Notes under the pieces: generated by a model
The model's database searches: none
Told to the model about the DNA's origin: nothing
Seen by the model: only the letters and a program-made list of their open reading frames with translations
Made by a program: the position numbers and the translations under genes
In this document: piece after piece, positions 23,747 to 34,111 of the stretch
Layout: every line of letters begins with the position of its first letter
How positions within the stretch are numbered: the first letter of the stretch is position 1
NCBI RefSeq assembly: GCF_000327385.1
Contig: NW_008708943.1
Span: 448,519-512,518 of the forward strand
DNA: 64,000 bases
Direction: 5' to 3'
Source of the DNA: Lottia gigantea
Lineage: Eukaryota; Mollusca; Gastropoda; Lottiidae

Positions 23747-25690
23747 TCACTTGATGGAAAAACCGTGACCGAGTTTGTCGCCTACCTCTAGTGTATATGT
23801 CGATGTTCCTAAATAAAAGCCCTGTCCCGATACTTCTACGTTCACAGCTTTGCGTCCGCCACTGGTAGTGTCTCGAACTATTTTACTGGAGAACGACGAA
23901 CCTGTTTTCGAGCTCTGAAAGTATCTAGATTGATTCAGTCCAATTAAACCTTTATGATAAAGTAAGGCCATCCTCGCTGTTGTTCCGGACCCACATGGCG
24001 ACCTGTCAACCTGTAAATAAAATGTAAACATTTAAATATGTGGACGGTGTTGCTTGAATAAGGTCTTCAATTTGGACCAATTACCCAGTAGATGACGTCT
24101 ATAATTTCAAACAACCTACCTGGCGATCAGCGAAGACACAGAGATTGATGGACGTGGCTTTAATGTTTGAATCCCGTCCGTCTGTTAAAATGGTTCCATA
24201 AATAAACGCCTGTTCCTTACTCTCTGGAAATTCTATTTTGATATGTTCTTTAGCAACATCTATAAGGGAAACAATCAATGTAATTACGAAAAAATTCATG
24301 GTCTTGGACTTGGGCTGGGTTCAGCCCCTTCCCTCCACCAATATCAAAAAAGAAAATTTTCATTAGCTAGTATTTTGCTGTAAGCGAGCATTCTTGAATA
24401 TCTAGATATAATTCAACCCCAAAACGGAATGTTTGACTACTGCAGCTGATGTTTTCATTTTTGAATTAGCAATGCGGTACGAGCGCTCACTGTACCGGAG
24501 CAATGACAGAAAAAATATCATAACCAATGTGTACATACCTGTAATGTCACCAGCAACTTGAACCAGATCTTTCAATTTAGTCTTCCTAACGTCTAACCCC
24601 AGTTTCTCTGCCGAGATAAAAACATAAAATCCTCCTCCATAGCTGATATCTACCTTGAGAGTACCAAATTTTTTCATCGGAAGTTCCACATCTGTGAGAA
24701 AAAAGCGATTGGGGTTTAAGGATGTTTTCTAGCCAAATTTGCACTTAATTGCTTGCAGTTCTGCCGTTGTGATTTCCGGTACGACGCGTGGACTAGACTT
24801 TTGAAAACTTAAAGGGGATCAAGGGATATTTCAACACTATGTAGTTGTAATTGCACCGTACGAGAAATTTACGACTTTTCGGTTTTTGAAAGTTTGGAAG
24901 ACTTCTGTGTGAAGAGAATTGCTCAGACCGAGAAAAATTGACAGAATGGCAACTGTATGATCGACAACGTGTTCAAAAGAAAGGAAAACACTACGACGAT
25001 AACGCAGCAATAGCATTTGTTAAGGGGCCAGAGTGCTCAGGTCGTTCAAATCCAGAGACTAGAGAAATCAAGTTGCCATTAGTACTATTCAAGTTACTGT
25101 TGCCTTCAAATTCTCACTGTTGAGGCTATAAGCTATAAGATTCACCTTTAGCTGTTTATTTTTTCTTATCGCAAAGAGATCTCATATGTATGTAAAGGGG
25201 GTTAAAGTAAAAGATGTATACCTGTAGCATATACAAAAGCAGGAACGCTTATAAATCTGGTGGCACCAGTTTTAGTTCCATCATATTTGACGTAAGCTGA
25301 TACCATTCCACACGGACATTGGATGTCAACTTTGGTTTCTGGAGATTTCAATGTCTTAACATAGCCATGGTCCACTGCATACCTAGCCATTGATATCACC
25401 GCATGGCCACACATAGTACTGTAACCACTGTTATCCATGAACAGTACGGCGATATCGGCGTTCGGTAGGGTCGGAGGTACAATAATGACGCCGTACATAT
25501 CGTGATGTCCCCTTGGTTCAAGTATTAGAGCTTTACGGAAATGATCTAAATGCTCTCTTACATAATTTCGATGCTCCAACAGAGTTTCAAATTTTCTTTT
25601 TGGGAAACCAGATAACAGAATTCTAACTGGACCCCCACCGGTGTGCATTTCTACTGTTTTGACATACATCGACTCCTGAAATAATGTCAT
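23747..25690 (-). CDS. Proline racemase-family enzyme with two active-site cysteines (L3HYPDH-like)
   Basis: Four exons, read on the minus strand: 25690-25222, 24691-24539, 24259-24120 and 24010-23747. All have GT/AG borders and continuous phase (1, 1, 0), giving 341 residues against 354 for human L3HYPDH. The sequence is collinear with that enzyme: EMHTGG near the start, EPRGHHDMYG, GYSTMCGHA (first catalytic Cys, codon 25409-25411), CPCGMV, DISYGGGFYVF, YGTILTDGRD, VFADRQ and VDRSPCGSGTTAR (second position, codon 23993-23995), ending KAVNVEVSGQGFYLGT. Family knowledge: Cys/Cys pairs occur in proline racemases and 4-hydroxyproline epimerases, Cys/Thr in trans-3-hydroxy-L-proline dehydratases. 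Overall likeness is to the animal dehydratase, yet the second residue is Cys, so racemase or epimerase activity is inferred. The first Met of exon 1 (context CACAATGA) is chosen; Met8 is an alternative. No signal peptide seen, so probably cytosolic. Confidence 0.93.
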
Positions 25691-25781
25691 TGTGAAGGTT
25701 TTGGTTCTAATCTGGAAAAATAAAATACAAATCTATAAATAGGCCCTACAAACTGTAATTTTACCAGTGCACAAGTTCTTA

Positions 25782-25846
25782 CATCTTCACAATGTCAAGC
25801 TATTACAAATCTCGTCTTATGCCTTGACTGCAATGTTGTGTGACCA
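25782..25846. mobile_element. MITE family A, single end
   Basis: 'catcttcacaatgtcaagc', 'cgtcttatgccttgactgca' matches the left end of the family A copies at 16.75, 17.25 and 19.04 kb. No partner end was recognised within the next few hundred bases. It lies in the putative leader intron of the racemase-family gene. Confidence 0.55.
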
Positions 25847-26478
25847 TAAACGTCATTGCCTAATCACCAAAACATTAGGCGTAATAATTTTAAGCAATAA
25901 CATCGTTATTCATTGTATCAAATAGACGGTCTCCAAATGAATGTAAACAATCATGTCGGTAGTCCCAGACGTTGAAACGTAAAGAAATGGGCCTTACTTT
26001 AATTCATAGGCTACTAAAACTTCGTATCAAAATTAGAATGTCTTGAAAACGTAAATATAAGCAATAAACTGGTACCCTAAAGCGCATTTATTAAATTTTC
26101 CAGCCAACCTTTGTCCTGATTGCTTAAGTAATAAAGTTATTTAAAATGCACGACGTCAAGTCCTAAATTCCAGTCAGTCTTGTGTAATTCCTAGTACGCA
26201 ATACGTGACGTCATCAAACGCTTAATTTTAGTGGAATGACAGGATTCACGTCTGAGTAAAAATTGGAAAGGTGCCAATTGATGCTATCACTGTCCCCGAT
26301 TAACATACATCTTTAGAAAACCCCTTTACAATCTATTTAATGCCTTTTATGTTTTTTTTTTTAAACCCGCATCCCGAAGGATTTCCCCAGAGAAAGGGCT
26401 TTAAATAACAATAATCCGAATTAGATCTCGGCTTAAATTCTTTAACAAAAATCTTAGACAATTCTGTACCGTACAAAT

Positions 26479-26576
26479 ATGTAATGGCACACTGCTTTCG
26501 GTTTGTTTACGATTGCAAACAAAGCGTCATAGCGGGTGATTTGTTTTGATTGCCTGAAATTTGCTACCATTACAGT
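26479..26576. repeat. Short foldback sequence, possible MITE
   Basis: The outer arms gtaatggca and tgctaccattac are inverted. Inside, 'tttgtttacgattgcaaaca' forms a further hairpin. The element would be about 97 bp. Arms are short, so this is tentative. Confidence 0.35.
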
Positions 26577-27179
26577 GGGGCCAATTTTGATTGGACAATA
26601 TTTAGCTATGAATACGCAATTCTTCTCACTTGTGTTACCACGGCCCCGAGGAAGTATGACGCATTTTCATTTTCATAAATGAAAATAAGGGAACCCATCT
26701 TTAATATATTTTAAATAGTAATGACAATTTGAAACTAACAGCTCTTATCCACTGTCCAAAAAGGGGTTGGGCGTCATTTTTTCGAAATATTCTCAAAATA
26801 TGGCCAGAAGACCTATGCTGATACATGGTCGGGGAAATAAGAATGAACACGGCATAATTCAAAAATTAAAAAAAAATCAAAATATCCAACATAATGTGGG
26901 CCCTGTATCACAAATTAAAAGTAAGAAAAAATCCAGTTAAAAACAAAGAGTATTTCCTTTGGTTAAGAAAACAATTTTACTTTGTGACATGATTGAAACG
27001 CCCACCTTGCCCTGACCACACCACCTTTTCACCTTCCTTCTTAAGATAAAATGATGACTTGAAAAGAGTGAAAAAGTAAAATGTAAAAAAAATCAAATGA
27101 CCTTACCGTATCGGCTGCCGTGGCTATGGTTGTTCGTCATCCATAAAGACATGAAGGAGGAAATTCACCTCTTTTATAC

Positions 27180-29240
27180 GCTTGACTAATTTTATTTTTG
27201 AAAATTTTCCATTCTGATGCCAAATATATCACGCAATTGCTGGCTGATTCGTGGGGAAATTTTGAAAAAAATAATTGCTAAGGTCGTGAGATATAGGTGG
27301 TTATTAATGTATATAGATTTTATATCGACGTAATATACCAACTGGTCCATTTTGATATCACGTGGTTTATTACTATTGCGCATATCATATATAATAGATT
27401 ATGAGTGCAGTTCTAAAAATTTCCCTTGAAGATGGGCGGGATTCATTCGTGGCTCAAAAATTAGCACCAATATACGTCCCTAGTCAAGATAATTTGCATC
27501 CAGCAAACCACGACAGTTTCCGTAAGGCTGAATCTGTCTCGGTAATGAATGGTAAATTTCTTTGTGTCTTCTTGGGCGAGACTATTTACTTCCGGTATTT
27601 AACAGTGATAGTAACATAGCGATATAAATACAGTCCCTAACTTCAAAGCCCTCAGCGGATAATGCTGACGCTTACTCTTGCATTTAATATTTTATTGTGA
27701 ACATCGGTTTACCAATGATACATTATATCATCATTTTGAATCTGTATCATGCGGAGTTTTTGTTTTTATTTCCCTTATATACAAATACTCTTCGTCCCGA
27801 ACGACCAGCCGCTGGTATTTAAATTTCCAAAATCACATAATCACGTAACAATATTGACTCAGTACCGGTAAATAATGTCCGCCATTCCCTACCGTGACAT
27901 GTTGCAGAGCGCTAGCAGAACTTTAAGGTAGGCGGTTTGGTTAATTTGCAGCGATCGTTAACGTTTTATCAAAACAATTTGTACCAAGGTTAGATAGTTG
28001 TCAACCTTTGACCTATTCGCCTTCAATAAATACAGATCGGTCATTGACCTATTCATACTCCTTTTTTTCTTTCATCGTTCGATAGAGTTTATATGTGTTG
28101 TAACTGAAATTAGATTACAATTTCGTTATCATTTTTTTCGATTATCAAAAGTAATAACGAAATTGTAATCTAATTTAAATAGATTGGCCCCTGTCAGCAG
28201 TGGCCCAACTAGATAAATGAGGCCAGTGGACTGAAGTGGTTTGGGCTCCCTCCTCTCTTATGCACCCCCTGCATTATGTGTTATGTAAGAACGATTAATC
28301 CCCCTCCTATCAGCGACTGGCTCCGATTGAGATAACAAAAAGTGTAGTACAGGTGATTCACTATTGTTCGCCCCACCCAAAAGTTTTGACGGTGTTTCGT
28401 CACTTCGGAATTGGACATAAAGAAATAACCAACTAGTGTGATACTTTTATTACTGAAAGCTTGATCATTTAATTGACACCTGAAAAATTCAAAATGATTC
28501 AAAGTTCAATGAAATATTTATAAAACAAAATTTTTAATAAATTAATGCCAATCTGTTCATTTCATTGGCGTAGGTAGACCATACAGTAGTGAACGACGAA
28601 GGGCGTGGATGTATGGGGAACTGAAATGAACCGCCATCCTCTCCTCCTTCAAAGACACAGATTTTTTTCGGTCAGGTGGTCAAAATAATTTGTTATAAAA
28701 ATTATGTCTGTATCAAATCAGATATCTAAGCGTATGAAGAACAAAGAACAATAAACCGTTCTTATGTCTACTACGTCACGTCACGTGTTCTGTTTTGAGG
28801 CGAAATTTGTCACGTTATCACACCTGAAACAACCGTAATACGAACATATCGTATAAAGGGACGCAACTCTTACTGAGATGATAACTGTGTTCTGTAGCCT
28901 ACTATTGGAATTCACAGCTCTGACTGACTTGTTATCTTAAGGTTTGCTGCACTATATCATTATATCAATTTCAGCTTTCGGTAGTGCTTTTCATAATAAA
29001 AATCCGGCGTTTTGTTATCAATAATAGATAGCTGCTTAGTTTCCCGTTAAAGAATGCTAAAATTCTTCATCTCAGTCGTATTGGGAGCATATTTTTGTCC
29101 ATTTGATCAACTAACCATCGCGCGTTACAATCACATAGATAGTATCATCGGATCAACGGAAAAATATCTAGAAACAAAGCGAATGCTTCTAAGAATTTTC
29201 AGAAATATGAAAAATGGGATCAAGAAGTCTATCTTCGTAC
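27180..29240. other. Intergenic between two minus-strand genes, with a perfect hairpin
   Basis: Perfect 23-bp inverted arms lie at 28107-28129 and 28154-28176 around a 24-base loop. The 3' end of the antistasin-like gene must lie somewhere in this region, but no terminal exon could be chosen with confidence. Several AG sites followed by short open frames (for example on the minus strand near 29055 and 28620) are equally weak. Confidence 0.45.
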
Positions 29241-31082
29241 CTGGGAAATTGCACTGACAAATTTCACATCCATCGGGTCCTCGTTTGTATCCCCATGGTC
29301 GACAATTCATCCTACATCTTACTGGGGAACAGTCCGAAAAATCTGGAATAGTCACATGAGTTACATGAATATTCAATCTATTTCTATTTATTACTATATA
29401 TTTTTAAAATAGTTTTTTAATTACTCAAATATATATTTAACTGGAAAAAAGGAAATGCACGTCAAATAAAAAGCAGCAATATCCAGAATTTTCATTATTA
29501 GAGAGGTTGTAAATTGAAATTACTTGAAAGTAATTCTTAAATATGTAATTTACTTCATATATACCCTTGATCAACATTTTCATGGCAATGGAAAGGGAGA
29601 TAACTCTTTATTTTAGTCACGAATTCGACACAATGCCAACAATTATATTCCACAAAAAAGCGCAGAAGAGCATTGAACACTTCGTAAAAGATGACCATCT
29701 TCATAATTAGAATTAGAATATTAAGACGTACAACTCGAAGTTGAAAAGTAATTCAGTAAAAACATAAAACTTTACCTTTACATTGGCAAGATGGGCATCC
29801 ATTAGCTTTGATTTTTCTACCAAATGGACAATAATTCATGCACATCATTTCAGGGCAACCTGGAAACGAAATACAGTTTCTGAAGTTTATACTGGTAAAA
29901 AGGAAGGGGGTTATGACTAGAAATAAGAAGTCATGATGGTCTGCTTTTTTACCATTCTAAAGCCTGTGTCATCATCATTCATTACAACTGATATAGTAAC
30001 ACTAAGATGTTGTCTCTTATATCTATTACAGCCAAACTCATCCTCAGAAACCAAATTGTCATTGCCATCATCACATCTACACACTTGGACCCAACCAGAA
30101 ATGTTTAATATGGAAAGCTTTGACTGTCTCAAAAAAGCCAGATTTTTTCTTCCCCTCCGCCTAAAAGTCTGGCGAATGCTGTCAGAGGTATGGTAAAAAA
30201 AGAGGCACGTTATTTCCCAAAAGAGACTATACGAAACTATACATACAGTCACAGGTATCGCAACCTTGAGCGTCCTTTATTCGACCAGTATAACACAGCC
30301 TCGTTTGGCAGGCTCTGACGGGACAATCCCCTTGAGCGTCCACATAGGCTGAAATATAAAACAAAATGTTACGTCAGATTGCACTGAAAATTCTCTTGGG
30401 CGTCCACATTGACTGAAATATAGAACTAATTGTTATATAAAATACATAGACAGCTCTCTTGAGCGTCTGTAGATCTGAAAAATACAACGAACCGTTAAAT
30501 TATGTTACACAAATCATCCTCTAGAGCGTCCACAAAAACACTAATCGAGAATAACATACAGGTAGACCACGCTTTTGAAGTAAAAACTGCATAAAACGGC
30601 ATTGGTGTGTGACTTATAACATTGTTGTAACACCACTATCTTAATTGCTGAAATTGCTTTACAATTCACAGTTTAAAGTGTTGCAATGACCGTGTACGAC
30701 AAATTACAGGATATATTTAAAATATTTCTATCATAGCCATAATGAAGAGTTGAATACAAAGCTATTGCAAAAACAATTTAAAAATCGGACTGTTTATTAA
30801 AAATTACAACCAAATAATGTTAAAAAAAACAAGGATTACTGTCTCTAGGGACGTATCTAGAAAATGCCCGAGATTTGTTTAGATGGGGTTGGGATATGGC
30901 CCAATGTACACAATTTTTTATATTGTCCTGCACGTTTAGATCAACTGGCACCAATCTAATATAAAACGAAAAAAAAGTTTAATTATACATTCCGACCATA
31001 TAAGAAAAATGTCATTGATGAAAAATAAACAAAGGTACTCACCGGCCACAACTACTACAGCGAAAATAATCAGGAATTTCAT
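29241..31082 (-). CDS. Secreted antistasin-like Cys-rich protein, 3' end not found
   Basis: Exons on the minus strand: 31082-31043, 30348-30247, 29859-29776 and 29342-29241, every intron in phase 1. Exon 1 encodes a signal peptide (MKFLIIFAVVVVA). Each later exon encodes one Cys-rich module: DCPVRACQTRLC, then GCDTCD; CPEMMCMNYCPFG, then GCPSCQC; CSPVRCRMNC, then GCEICQC. The spacing C-x(4)-C-x(3)-C, then G.....GC..C.C, is that of antistasin domains, known from leech, cnidarian and other invertebrate protease inhibitors. One domain per symmetric phase-1 exon suits duplication by exon shuffling. Function inferred: secreted protease inhibitor or matrix module, not proven. The last exon read ends in phase 1 (CNFPG), so at least one more exon is needed. 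Confidence 0.8.
30331..30546 (-). repeat. Tandem copies of the exon 2 start inside intron 1 of the antistasin-like gene
   Basis: The word GGACGCTCAAG of exon 2, with its upstream acceptor, recurs in decayed form upstream in intron 1. Read on the plus strand, 'gagcgtcc'-type words start at 30334 (true exon), 30398, 30461 and 30534, spacing 64, 63 and 73. The second copy keeps an acceptor-like TATATTTCAG. This looks like partial tandem duplication of an intron/exon border followed by decay. Confidence 0.65.
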
Positions 31083-31119
31083 CGTGAAGATATATACGGT
31101 TCTGACTGAATTAATCTTT

Positions 31120-31166
31120 AGAATTCGAGATTATGAAGTTCTGTATGAATCAGAGCTGCTTATATA
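31120..31166 (-). promoter_or_regulatory. TATA box upstream of the antistasin-like gene
   Basis: On the minus strand TATATAAG lies at about 31159-31166, some 78 bases upstream of the start codon. This predicts transcription from about 31130 and a leader of about 50 bases. Confidence 0.45.
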
Positions 31167-31819
31167 CTAAAAGCAAAACACTAGCCTAGTAAGTCAAGTA
31201 TCCGGATTTTCCGATTTGAATGAAATTGAAGAGGATTCGTCCTGTTGATAATTTGTTGATTTCCTGATTGGTCATCATTTTACCATAAAGATTAGCTCAA
31301 TTTTCCCACAACAACAGATAGAATATTTATGATTTAGTGTTGTAAAATCATTATAAATGCTTCTCTTTAGGAAACAATTAGGCCTACATTTCCCTCGTGA
31401 AATTTTTTAAAGTTTAGAACCTTTGTTATATTCTGTTATTTGAAAACCACCGTTCGTTCACGTAGACATGGACCACAAACCCGATATTTGTACTTGTTTA
31501 AAGGGTGAACGAGTCTAGAGCGTACACAACAAATTATCGAACCCTTATCATCATGTAGGCCAAACCCGAACTAATTTGACCTCAAATGGCAATTTTCTAT
31601 AGTCAGATAGGACTAAACAAAAGTGGCCAACTTGTGTGGGTAAATCGAATTTTAATGATTATATTTGAATTACAGTGATAAAAATATATTATTTTGTAAG
31701 GTATTATTCAAATTTTCAATACATTTCCCTCCTTAAAATTCAATCCATAAAATGTCGCCAAATTTCGACTGAAGATGTAAATTGTACCTACATTTATAAG
31801 CTGGTATTCCAATTCTCAT

Positions 31820-32190
31820 GGGAGCCGCGGTGGCTCAGTGAGTTAGACGCTTGCTCACTAACCTGAAGGTCCAGGGTTCAATCCCGGCATAGGTCGAGAT
31901 AATACCTTCGGACTTTTCAACCCGGTTTCCCCCTGTCAGTGATGCAGGTACGGGGGGCTGACATGGAAAAAGCGTCTAGTCGTTCGGTTGGGACAATAAA
32001 CCGAGGCCCCGTGTGCTACAGGCTGTGCACGTTAAAGATCCCTCGACAGTTGGAAATCTAAAAAGAGCAGGCTAATGCCGCTGTCCTGGCAAAATTTCCC
32101 TCATTGCACCCTGCATGGCGTTGCCCGTCTTTTTATTAGCCCACATGGTGCAGAAAAGTAGGACGTAAATCTCCATTCATTTCATTTCAT
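31820..32190 (+). mobile_element. Full-length tRNA-derived SINE
   Basis: Perfect 13-bp target duplications (ttccaattctcat) lie at 31807-31819 and 32191-32203. The head is tRNA-like, with an A-box-like TGGCTCAGTGAGTTAG near 31830 and a perfect B box GGTTCAATCCC at 31875-31885. The body carries 'gtcagtgatgcaggtacggg', 'caataaaccgaggccccgtg', 'cctgcatggcgttgcccgtc' and 'agcccacatggtgcagaaaa'. It ends in an ATTTC-type tail. The 371-bp element looks complete and relatively young, and serves as reference for the fragments elsewhere in the window. Confidence 0.9.
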
Positions 32191-32399
32191 TTCCAATTCT
32201 CATAAAAGAATTCGAAAAATTCGACTTAGACCAAGATGGTGTGAAGACATAGTAACTGACGGATTGGCAGTTTTTTCTGATGAAAAATAAAGGAATAATG
32301 AAATAGATTTAATCATTTATTCATATAACAATAAATAGGTCCGATACAATGTTCAAAACAATTTTATCATTTAGTTCTGCTCATTGACTTCAACACGTT

Positions 32400-32492
32400 C
32401 CTGGCAAAATTTCCCTCAGTGTACACTACATGGCGTTGTCCGTCTAAATTAGCCCACATGGTGCAGAAAAATTTCATTTCATTTAATTTCTT
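32400..32492 (+). mobile_element. SINE 3' fragment
   Basis: Carries 'ctggcaaaatttccctcagt', 'acatggcgttgtccgtct' and 'agcccacatggtgcagaaaa', matching the 3' half of the SINE at 31.8 kb. Confidence 0.8.
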
Positions 32493-32739
32493 TGTCACGT
32501 GACCCTTAAGTCCTAAATCGGCAATGACGCCATCTTCTGACTAGATTCAAAGCAGTAACTGCGAAAAATTCAAAACAATATACACTCTACTTTGTTCATG
32601 ATTTTTATGCCATGCCGCCACACGCATATTCCTCATGTAGATTTAACATTCTTATGGGTTACCACTGGTATGTTAAAGATCACACTACCAGTTTACAAAT
32701 ATGAGATTTCTTCTTGCTGGACACTAGCATTGGCTATTG

Positions 32740-33990
32740 GTCATGCAGACTTACAAAGCTCTTGGTCCTGGAAATTAACAGAATTCTTAGTCCTGGATAT
32801 TAACAAAGCTCTTAAGCTTGGCTACTTAAAAAGCTCTTGGTCATGGAAACTTAAAAACTATTGGTGGATTATTATAACAAACGTCTTGGTCCTTGACATT
32901 TACAGAATTTTTTGACCTGGTTATTAATAAACTCTTGGGTCAATAGCTCTTGGTATTAATAAAACATTTACAAAGCTCTTGGTCATAGACCTTACATAGC
33001 AATTGGTCATGGAACTTGCAAAGCTCTTGGTCTTGTAGATTTTTAACAAGTTTTTTTAGTCCCGGGCATTTACACAGCTTTTGGTCTTGAAACTAGATAT
33101 CAACAAAGCACTTAGTTCTTACATTAAATCAGATCTTAATGCTCGATGCTAAAACAATCTCTTGGTCCTGGACTCCTACAAAATCTCTTCGTCCAGGACA
33201 TTTACTAAGTTCTGGGCCAAGGACACTTGAATGAACACGAAGCTCTTTGTTCTGGATATTTACAAAGCTCTTAGTACTGATTAATAAAAAAAGCTCTTAG
33301 TACTGATTAATAAAAAAAGCTCTTGGTACTGATTAATAAAAAAAGCTCTTGGTACTGATTAATAAAAAAAGCTTTTGGTAATTTGTATTACCTAAGATCT
33401 TAATCCAGGATATTAAGAATGCCCATGGATCAAAACATTTACAAAGCTCTTGGTCCTCAACCTTTCAAAGCTCTTGGTCCTAGACAAAAAAAAATGCTCT
33501 TGGTCGTAGACATAAAAAATGCTCTTGGTCGTAGATATTAGCAAGGTTCTTGGTCCTGGACATTCACAAAGCTATTTGTCTTGGACACTTACAAAACTCT
33601 TGGTCCTGAGTATTCAAAGCTCTTTGTTCTGAATATTAACAAAGTTCTTGATCTTCATAACAGACATGTACAAAGCTCTTGGTCTAGGACACTCTAAATC
33701 ATAGACATGTAGGCCTTGGAACTGGCTATAAACAAAGCTGTTGGCCCTTGTCTTAGACACGCGCAGAGCTCTTAAACCTTACAGAGCTCTAGATCTAAGT
33801 TACTTGCAAAACTTCACAAAGCTCTTGGTATTGATCATTTACAAAGCTCGTGGACATTTATAGAATTCTGAATATATTTTAAAAGGTTTTGGTCTTAATG
33901 CTTTTAGAATCTTTCAGTGGATGAAATTTACATAGCTCTTGGTCCTTAAAACTCCTGGACATTCCGAAGGCTTTTTGTTGAGATCAGCTC
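32740..33990. repeat. Minisatellite-like array, unit about 26 bp
   Basis: About 1.25 kb of repeats on the theme ACAAAGCTCTTGGTCCTGGA plus a short linker. Most units vary, but at 33267-33371 four near-identical units follow one another with an exact 26-bp period (gctcttggtactgattaat followed by an A run). That sub-block is a recent amplification inside an old array. No sustained coding frame. It ends about 120 bases from the stop codon of the minus-strand type II membrane protein gene, whose 3' UTR may run into it. Confidence 0.85.
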
Positions 33991-34111
33991 ACAATTTAAA
34001 GGCTACATTTGGATATACCTTGAACTGGATACATGATCTATATATAGGAATATAATTGGCAGGATATAAGTCTTAAATGTTTTAGGGTAAATACAACTTA
34101 AACTAGTACCA

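Larger units (their letters stand above)
25691..27145 (-). promoter_or_regulatory. Probable spliced 5' leader of the racemase-family gene, with TATA box
   Basis: On the minus strand a TATAAAAG box lies at about 27171-27178. About 30 bases downstream a leader exon may begin, ending at 27107 with a strong donor (TACG|GTAAGG). An acceptor (TTTTTCCAG) ends at 25714 just upstream of the coding start. Joined, the leader holds a short upstream frame (MSLWMTNNHSHGSRYD, then TAG) that stops before the main start and so argues against an N-terminal extension. The 1.4-kb leader intron contains a family A MITE end. This is an inference from splice and TATA signals only. Confidence 0.45.

Noticed and set aside
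28199-28590. Possible hAT element between cagtggcccaactag and cattggcgtagg
   Set aside because: Ends do not pair well in inverted orientation and no target duplication is visible.
29000-29060. Terminal exon for the antistasin-like gene starting after GAATTTTAG on the minus strand
   Set aside because: The phase works, but the encoded peptide has no Cys or family feature and other equally weak sites exist.
29917-30252. Minus-strand frame with VCRCDDGNDNLVSEDEFGC between antistasin exons 2 and 3
   Set aside because: Cys spacing does not fit an antistasin module, and exons 2 and 3 join perfectly in phase without it.
31822-31895. Possible tRNA gene (A box and perfect B box)
   Set aside because: The tRNA-like part is the head of a SINE with target duplications; there is no independent cloverleaf gene.
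32592-32915. 107-codon plus frame
   Set aside because: It runs into the 26-bp minisatellite and repeats SSWSWKL-type words generated by the array.
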